This document shows positions 58,628 to 64,000 of a stretch of DNA of 64,000 bases, piece by piece. This DNA comes from Orientallactaga sibirica. Its lineage: Eukaryota > Chordata > Mammalia > Rodentia > Dipodidae. The stretch spans positions 16,289,501-16,353,500 of the forward strand of contig JAEOAD010000052.1 of NCBI GenBank assembly GCA_036365145.1, in the 5' to 3' direction. The position numbers and the translations under genes were made by a program. The notes below the pieces were generated by a model. It ran no database searches. It was not told where the DNA came from and worked only from the letters and a program-made list of their open reading frames with translations. The stretch's first letter is position 1, and each line of letters begins with the position of its first letter.

Positions 58628-59694
58628 CTATAGCTCCACCAAAGAAGAGACAACAGGTTATGACTGTGCAGTCTGTGCCAGGCGCGGGTGAGGCAGTCTT
58701 TAACGCCCCTGGTGGAGTCTCCAGAGCTCAACTGCTAACCTATTAGTTTCCTCTGAGCCTCAGGTCTAATGGGAATATTGGTGTCCACATAGTTTTGGTA
58801 CAGAGAGTAAATGAGATAGGAAGCAGCTAAGGCAAGGCCTGAAGTCCCAGATCAGTAGGTTCATGCCCACCTACTGTCCACATAAGCATAAGCTTAAGCA
58901 TGCTGTAAACTTGGTATGTGTCTGCTCCTGCCTTCTTCCCTCCTGGATAGGACATGTCTATATGAGAGAAAAATGGAAGGAAAGGCTGCCACGGACCCAC
59001 TGAGATGGCCCCCGAGGGCATTGTGACATCTTGCACCTGAGGTGGCCACCTTACTTAGACAAGTTCCCTGCCCTGGCACCAGGTAGCACTTGAGTACTTG
59101 CTACCAAGCTGGGGTGATGCAGAAAATAGAGTCTCAGGAGTGTAGCAGAGAGTGGGCCCTCATTGCTACAACGGGGACAACAGCTGGCTCAGCCCAATGT
59201 ACCTGTGATGAACTAGGGACACTTCACGAGCTAGAGGCGTGGAACAAGAGCACTGAAGATGTGGGTGGATCCCCTTCACTCCTTCTTACCCTCATGTGCA
59301 GTTTGACACAATCTGGGGTGAGATTTGACCTGGGACACACTCTTGGGGATATAGGGACTGGGGCAGGTCACTGGGCACCAGAGGGATTTGTGGGGGTCCC
59401 TTTGCTCAAGTATGATTCTTCTCAGGTTGAATCTTCAGCTTTTTCCTCAGATAAGAGGTTTGCAGAAGTCCACAGAGCCAAGAACCTACAGAGGGTGGCA
59501 GATGAGGGAAGGGGGATCTAAAGCTGGCAGTGGGGGTGAGTAGGACAGAGCCATGGAAATCCCTTGGATAGGGGAGGTTTCTTCTGGCTTCCACACTCTG
59601 AAAAGGTAAATAAAGTCGCTTTCAGAGCTCCTAGTCCTCCCTGTATAGGACTTCCCAGGCTGAGGCTGTGCCTTGGGCCAGGAGAACAGTTTAC

Positions 59695-59968
59695 CTGGTA
59701 GAAGGCAGTGAGCTGGCTGGAGCGGTTGCTATCCAGATTGAAGCGGGTGTAAGTGGGCGAGGGCAGCCAGCGGTCCCATGATTGCGAGCGCTTAACCAGC
59801 ACCATGGTGGGGTTGGGGGAGAAGATGGTCGGGAAGTGGCCGCCTCCACTGAGGGTCTTAAGGCTCTTCCCCATGGCCTCATTGCGGTGGTCCTGGAAGT
59901 ACTTGAAGGTGGTAGTGCCATAGGGGGAGCCAAAGGAGTAGGCCACACCAGGGATATGACCTTGGTAC
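59695..59968 (-). CDS. CIMIP2C: CIMIP2C (FAM166C, C2orf70) internal exon
   Basis: Read on the minus strand, the exon follows cactgcag and starts with one base completing a Gly codon. It encodes YQGHIPGVAYSFGSPYG, then TTFKYFQDHRNEAMGK, a GGHFPTIFSPNP segment and DRWLPSPTYTRFNLDSNRS, ending LTAFYQ before the donor cag|gtaaac. The family marks are the YQGHIP and SFGxPYGTTT motifs and the YTRFNLDS segment of the CIMIP2/FAM166 (UPF0605) family. The human protein is a microtubule inner protein of ciliary/sperm doublet microtubules. The exon carries 91 codons. About 25 N-terminal residues belong to an upstream exon that I could not find between 59970 and 64000. An in-frame GTG at the VAYSFG position is not a real start; it is preceded by coding sequence and a splice acceptor. 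Confidence 0.92.
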
Positions 59969-62783
59969 CTGCAGTGAAGGGGGAAAAAGGGACATGTTCT
60001 AAGAGAGACCCTTTGGAGATATCCTAGGTCCCTCTGGCTGTTAGAGGCTTCTTATGGTAGACTGGCCTATGAACTTCTTTGGAAGAAGGGCAAACCTTTG
60101 GGCCTCTTCCTTCATGCATAGTGTTTGCCTGGATGGCATCTTCCAGACCAGAGGTCTTCCAGAGGCCACAATACCCATGTGACCCTGAGTCAGCCTGCAG
60201 AAAAATCACTCCCACACTGGGCCTCAGAATATGGAGGAACATCTTAGAGGTGAGTTGACAGGAAATATTCATCTGCTTGAGTCTTGCCTAATCTCCTCAT
60301 TTTCCTTGGAAGCAGATAAGCACATGTTGACTCCCCATGCCCAGAGCTCTGGAGGGATTAAGTGTTTCTATGGTCCATTCTCTGGCATCAGCTCCTATTC
60401 CTGTTTCTCAGCTAACTCAGTACATAGGGGATGAAAGAAGCTATGCTGGTGGTCAGGTACTGCCGACACTCAAGAAAAAGAAAGCTTGGCCTTGTACTGT
60501 CACACCAGCCAAGTAGCCATCCTGGTATAAGGCCAGTCGTTTCCTACCATGAAGGAACTTGAGAAATAAGCCTGCAAGTTTTTCCCTAAAAGTAGTGTTC
60601 AGTGACAAAACCCTGGCAACTAAGAGGTAATTCAAAAGAAATAAAAAGAAAACTCAGTTATGTAGAACCTCTATGAGAATGAGGGGTGGTGATCTTCAAA
60701 CCTATTCAAGAACACAACCAGGAATAGCAACCAGGTGAGTGCTGCGTGCAGAACAAAAGTAAATGTTACAAAACCTGTCAAAGTAAAAATCAATTAAGCA
60801 ACCAAAATTGAGAGGTAGGTGGAGGGAAGATGGGAGTGCACTTACTAAGAATGTCTCCAGGCAGTCAACCCATGCCATCGAAATAGAAATATCATTAAAA
60901 AATGGCATAATGTCTCTAAGTCTTGGATATTTTTAGTCTCCTATCTTCCACCCCTCTTAGAGGGATCTTTAAGGGATTAAAGATATCTCTTGTGATGAGT
61001 TGACTTTACCTAATGTCTACCAATTCTTCCCTTTTATTTCAGTTTCCTTCTCTTAAATTCTAATAAGATTAAATTTCACTTTTTTCTTTTGAAATAGCAA
61101 ATTTGGTAAGATTGTATTTTGCTTTCATTTATCTTTACTTCTACTCTTCATCCAGTCTTTTTTTCTAAATATGCACATAGAGATCTGGGTGAAGTTCACC
61201 AAATGGTAAGCTTGAGTGTTTAGATGTGAGGAGATTTATTGCTTTCTTCCTTGTATACATATCACCTTTTAAAAAGAGCCTAACTGCATTAAAATATGAT
61301 GGAGAGTGGAGTTCTAAAGGGGGATGGGGGAGGGGAGGAAATATCATGGTTTATTGTCTGTAAGTATAGAAGTTGTCAATTTTAAAAGGTCACTTTTTTG
61401 GAGACCCACTAAATTCTGGTACTTTGCTAGGGTATGGGGACCACAACTCCTACCTCTGGTAGGAGTTACCTTGTCACAAGGTATGTCTAGCCTGCCATGC
61501 TATGCTGACATCGTCAATAACTAGTTCAAACCCAAATTGTACCACAGGTTGGGCTCTTGTGTTATAAAAGGAAGAAGAGAAGGCCCACTCTCATGGGTGG
61601 ATATTGGTAGAGCTATGTGAAGGGGTTTCTTTTGGGGTGAGTCATTGAGGAGAACCTCAGAGAAGGAATTTGGGAAGAATTGGGAGTGGCCTGGCTCCAG
61701 CCCTGGGTCACCTCCTAGTGTTGGTATTACCCATGGTCCTCTTTTCTTTATTTCATTTGGGGAGACCTCATCCATGTGAGACCTCCAGCTCTCACACACT
61801 CAAGATGCCTAGGTCCATCTTTGGCCCCAACCCTTCTCCTGAAAGCAGATGCTCATGCCCAGGTGTCCCCACAGGGACATAGCCTGCTCTTCCTCCTGCC
61901 CCATGTTACAGCCCTACCATGGCTAATCCTACCCCATATACCCTGTACCTGAGTCTGATCCTGTTACCTCTTCTCCATTACCCTGAACAGCCAGGCTTCC
62001 TTTAGTCCTGCACAGGTACCTCCAAAGTCTTTACTATTGCCCTTTTTCTTCCCATTGCTACCATCACCAAAACAGCCTCAATTTTCCTAGAGACTGTCCT
62101 CAACAAAGTTTAACCCCCTGTAGCCTACGTCTGCAGAGGCCAGAGTGATCTTCCTCACCTCTCTCCACTTCCCCACAGGCAGTGGTACCTACAGTTTTGG
62201 GGCTCTCATGGGTTGTCCCATGCCTCTGATCCGACAGTTACTTCCTTTACCTGGAATGCTGACCCCCCTCTTGCCACCTGAGGACTTGCCACACACTCAC
62301 TTGGAAAGAACCAACTCTTAGTTGCTTTCCCTGACCTTATCCTATAGCCACTCACCATGTGTCCTTCTGGGCTCACATCCACATGTGTCTACAGCCTCTG
62401 CTCATCTCTAGTCTCCCAATCCTCAACACTACCACGTGACAAGTGCTTCACAAATGTTCACAAGAGGAGGGAGAAGTCCAGAATCCTGGGGGACAATGCA
62501 CTGAGCCTATCTTAAAAAAGGGGTTCAGATCATCAGAGCACATGATACATCCTGCTCACAGGGACACGAGGCTCCTCTGAAGAATGGAGCTGTAGAAATG
62601 TGACTCGTCCTTGTGATTCTTCTCCCCACCACCCCCAAACTCTCTACCATTTCCTCCTCTGTTCTCTGCCTTCCCACCTTCTCTGAATACTGAGATATTT
62701 GCATCCCAATTGAATAAAAGCCCCCTCCTCCGCAACAGTCCTCCCAAGTTCTGCCTGGCTTCCCTTCAGAACTTGTCACTCTG

Positions 62784-62785
<2 letters not shown>
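59969..62785. other. CIMIP2C upstream intron
   Basis: The minus-strand acceptor is at 59969-59970. No further CIMIP2C exon, SINE or L1 is recognised in this SINE-poor stretch. Confidence 0.5.

Positions 62786-62787
<2 letters not shown>

Positions 62788-62823
<36 letters not shown>
62788..62823. repeat. (GT)n microsatellite
   Basis: Perfect GT tract of about 36 bp. Confidence 0.95.
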
Positions 62824-62825
<2 letters not shown>

Positions 62826-63885
62826 ACGTGCATCTGTGCACATATATATGGGTTCACATTATTTAACACTCAGCAGGCACATCTTGAGATGCAAGGATTA
62901 TGTCCCTTGGATGCACCTGGATGTGTGAGCCTTAAGCCTGACCTGCTGGGGCTCCATAGTAGAGACTTGTGCAGGCCTGTTTTTGTTGGTCTTATAACAG
63001 ATGTAACATTAGAGAGGAAAATCAGGTTTTAGAACTGGACATCAAACAGTCCCAATGGCACTATCTCACTTCTTTCTGACTTCTTTCTGCCCATATCCCT
63101 TCATCTACTCTCAGCTGCACACACACACACATAAACTAGGAGACATGCTGAGCCAGGTTCCTGGGCCAAGATTCTAAATCCCATTGTGTACAGGGACCTA
63201 TCCCAACCCTGACTCTTAAGGGCCCTGGCTGGCCCCATAGAAGACATGAAAATTTATTACCATGAGCATCAGAGATCCCTTGAGCAATCTTATTAACTAA
63301 TCAGCTTGCTACCATTCAGCATGTCCCTGTTCTGTTTGCAGCTTCTCCGCGCACCACCTACAGAAGACACTTGTGATGGCGTTCTTCCCCAGGGCAGAAC
63401 CCACAAGGACTCCCTACTGCCGAGGGAGTTAAAACAAACTGGGCCAACAGCTCAGTGGCTCTTGATGTGGGCCTGAGTGAGAGGGCTTGTCAGTCCTGTC
63501 ACCCACTTTCACAACTCAGTGTTTCTACTCTAGCCAAATCAGCCAGTTTTGAAAGCCCATTCTGTGAGATCCTTCAGTCTCAGCTTTTGCTCAAGACATC
63601 CTCTTCATCCCTCCCTTCTTCCACTCTGACCTATCATACTTCCAGGTGTCTTTCACGTATCCTCATTTCCATGAAACCTCTTTGGATCTACCCCTATGCC
63701 ATGCCAACCCCCTGTTCAATTGTCTGTTCACATTTTATTGTGTTTGAAACTGAGTTCTTAGAATGTTCTTTCTTTCTCCCTGGGAAGAGAAAACTCTGTT
63801 TTACTCCTACTTGTGTCACTGTCATTCCCAACATCCAGTCAATGCTCTGTAAATATTTGTTGGATTGAATTGACAAATGAAGATC
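62824..63885. other. Intron without recognised feature
   Basis: A short (CA)n lies near 63119. A 137-codon frame at 63455-63868 has no family resemblance and a shadow on the other strand. Confidence 0.5.
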
Positions 63886-63889
63886 TGCT

Positions 63890-64000
63890 TTCTTTTCTTT
63901 TTCTGAGGGAGGTAGGGTCTCAGTCTGCCTTGGCTAACCTGGAACTCACTCTTTAGCTCCAGGCTGGCCTCAAACTGTCAAAGTCATGGTAATTCTCCTA
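63890..64000 (-). repeat. B1-type SINE, cut by window edge
   Basis: Reverse copy: gaggtagggtctcagtctgc then ctggcctcaaactgtcaaag, diverged. Confidence 0.8.

Noticed and set aside
58237..58746. 169-codon plus-strand frame
   Set aside because: Shadow of the CIMIP2C minus-strand exon 58515-58627 and its intron flanks.
59090..59521. 143-codon plus-strand frame
   Set aside because: Antisense within a CIMIP2C intron; no family resemblance and no splice support.
1..64000. CRISPR array or bacterial-type defence system
   Set aside because: Tandem repeats here are microsatellites or dispersed SINEs; gene structure is spliced eukaryotic.

Overview
This is a stretch of a mammalian nuclear genome: introns, GT/AG splice sites, very low coding density and dense SINE/LINE/LTR repeats. 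The repeats point to a rodent, most likely a jerboa (Dipodidae, Jaculus-like). There are many copies of a 7SL-derived B1-type SINE and of a tRNA-derived B2-superfamily SINE of the kind described from jerboas as DIP. The species assignment is inference from memory of repeat families.

Only about 0.9 kb of real coding sequence is visible, from two convergent protein-coding genes. On the + strand are the last four coding exons of CIB4, an EF-hand calcium and integrin-binding family protein (35439-35580, 50993-51102, 52378-52466, 54374-54404), with a poly(A) signal at 54541. They encode the C-terminal 123 residues; the first roughly 62 residues were not found and should lie left of the window. On the - strand are the last three coding exons of CIMIP2C/FAM166C (human C2orf70), a ciliary/sperm microtubule inner protein (59695-59968, 58515-58627, 56844-56988), with a poly(A) signal at 56779-56784. 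Its first coding exon should lie right of the window. As I recall the human 2p23.3 map, CIB4 and C2orf70 are also convergent neighbours there.

Layout: 1-35.4 kb is upstream CIB4 intron filled with repeats: L1 3' end (1-1000), scattered MIRs, a solo LTR with a perfect 6-bp target duplication (5106-5545), a same-strand DIP cluster (13.8-15.2 kb), an old antisense L1 (17.6-21.5 kb) and many nested SINEs. 35.6-51.0 kb is a large CIB4 intron holding an L1 ORF2 fragment, an MLT2-like LTR, a second LTR and an unusual chimera in which a degraded SKP1 cDNA sits between L1 5'UTR/ORF1 sequence and an L1 3'UTR. 51-54.6 kb is the end of CIB4, 54.6-56.8 kb the intergenic gap, and 56.8-64 kb is CIMIP2C.

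No bacterial-type system, CRISPR array, rRNA or intact tRNA gene is present. Most open frames are chance ORFs in introns or frames through microsatellites and SINEs. The most interesting item is the SKP1-L1 chimera at about 42.4-45.0 kb, followed by two places where one short target site has been used for two successive retroposon insertions.
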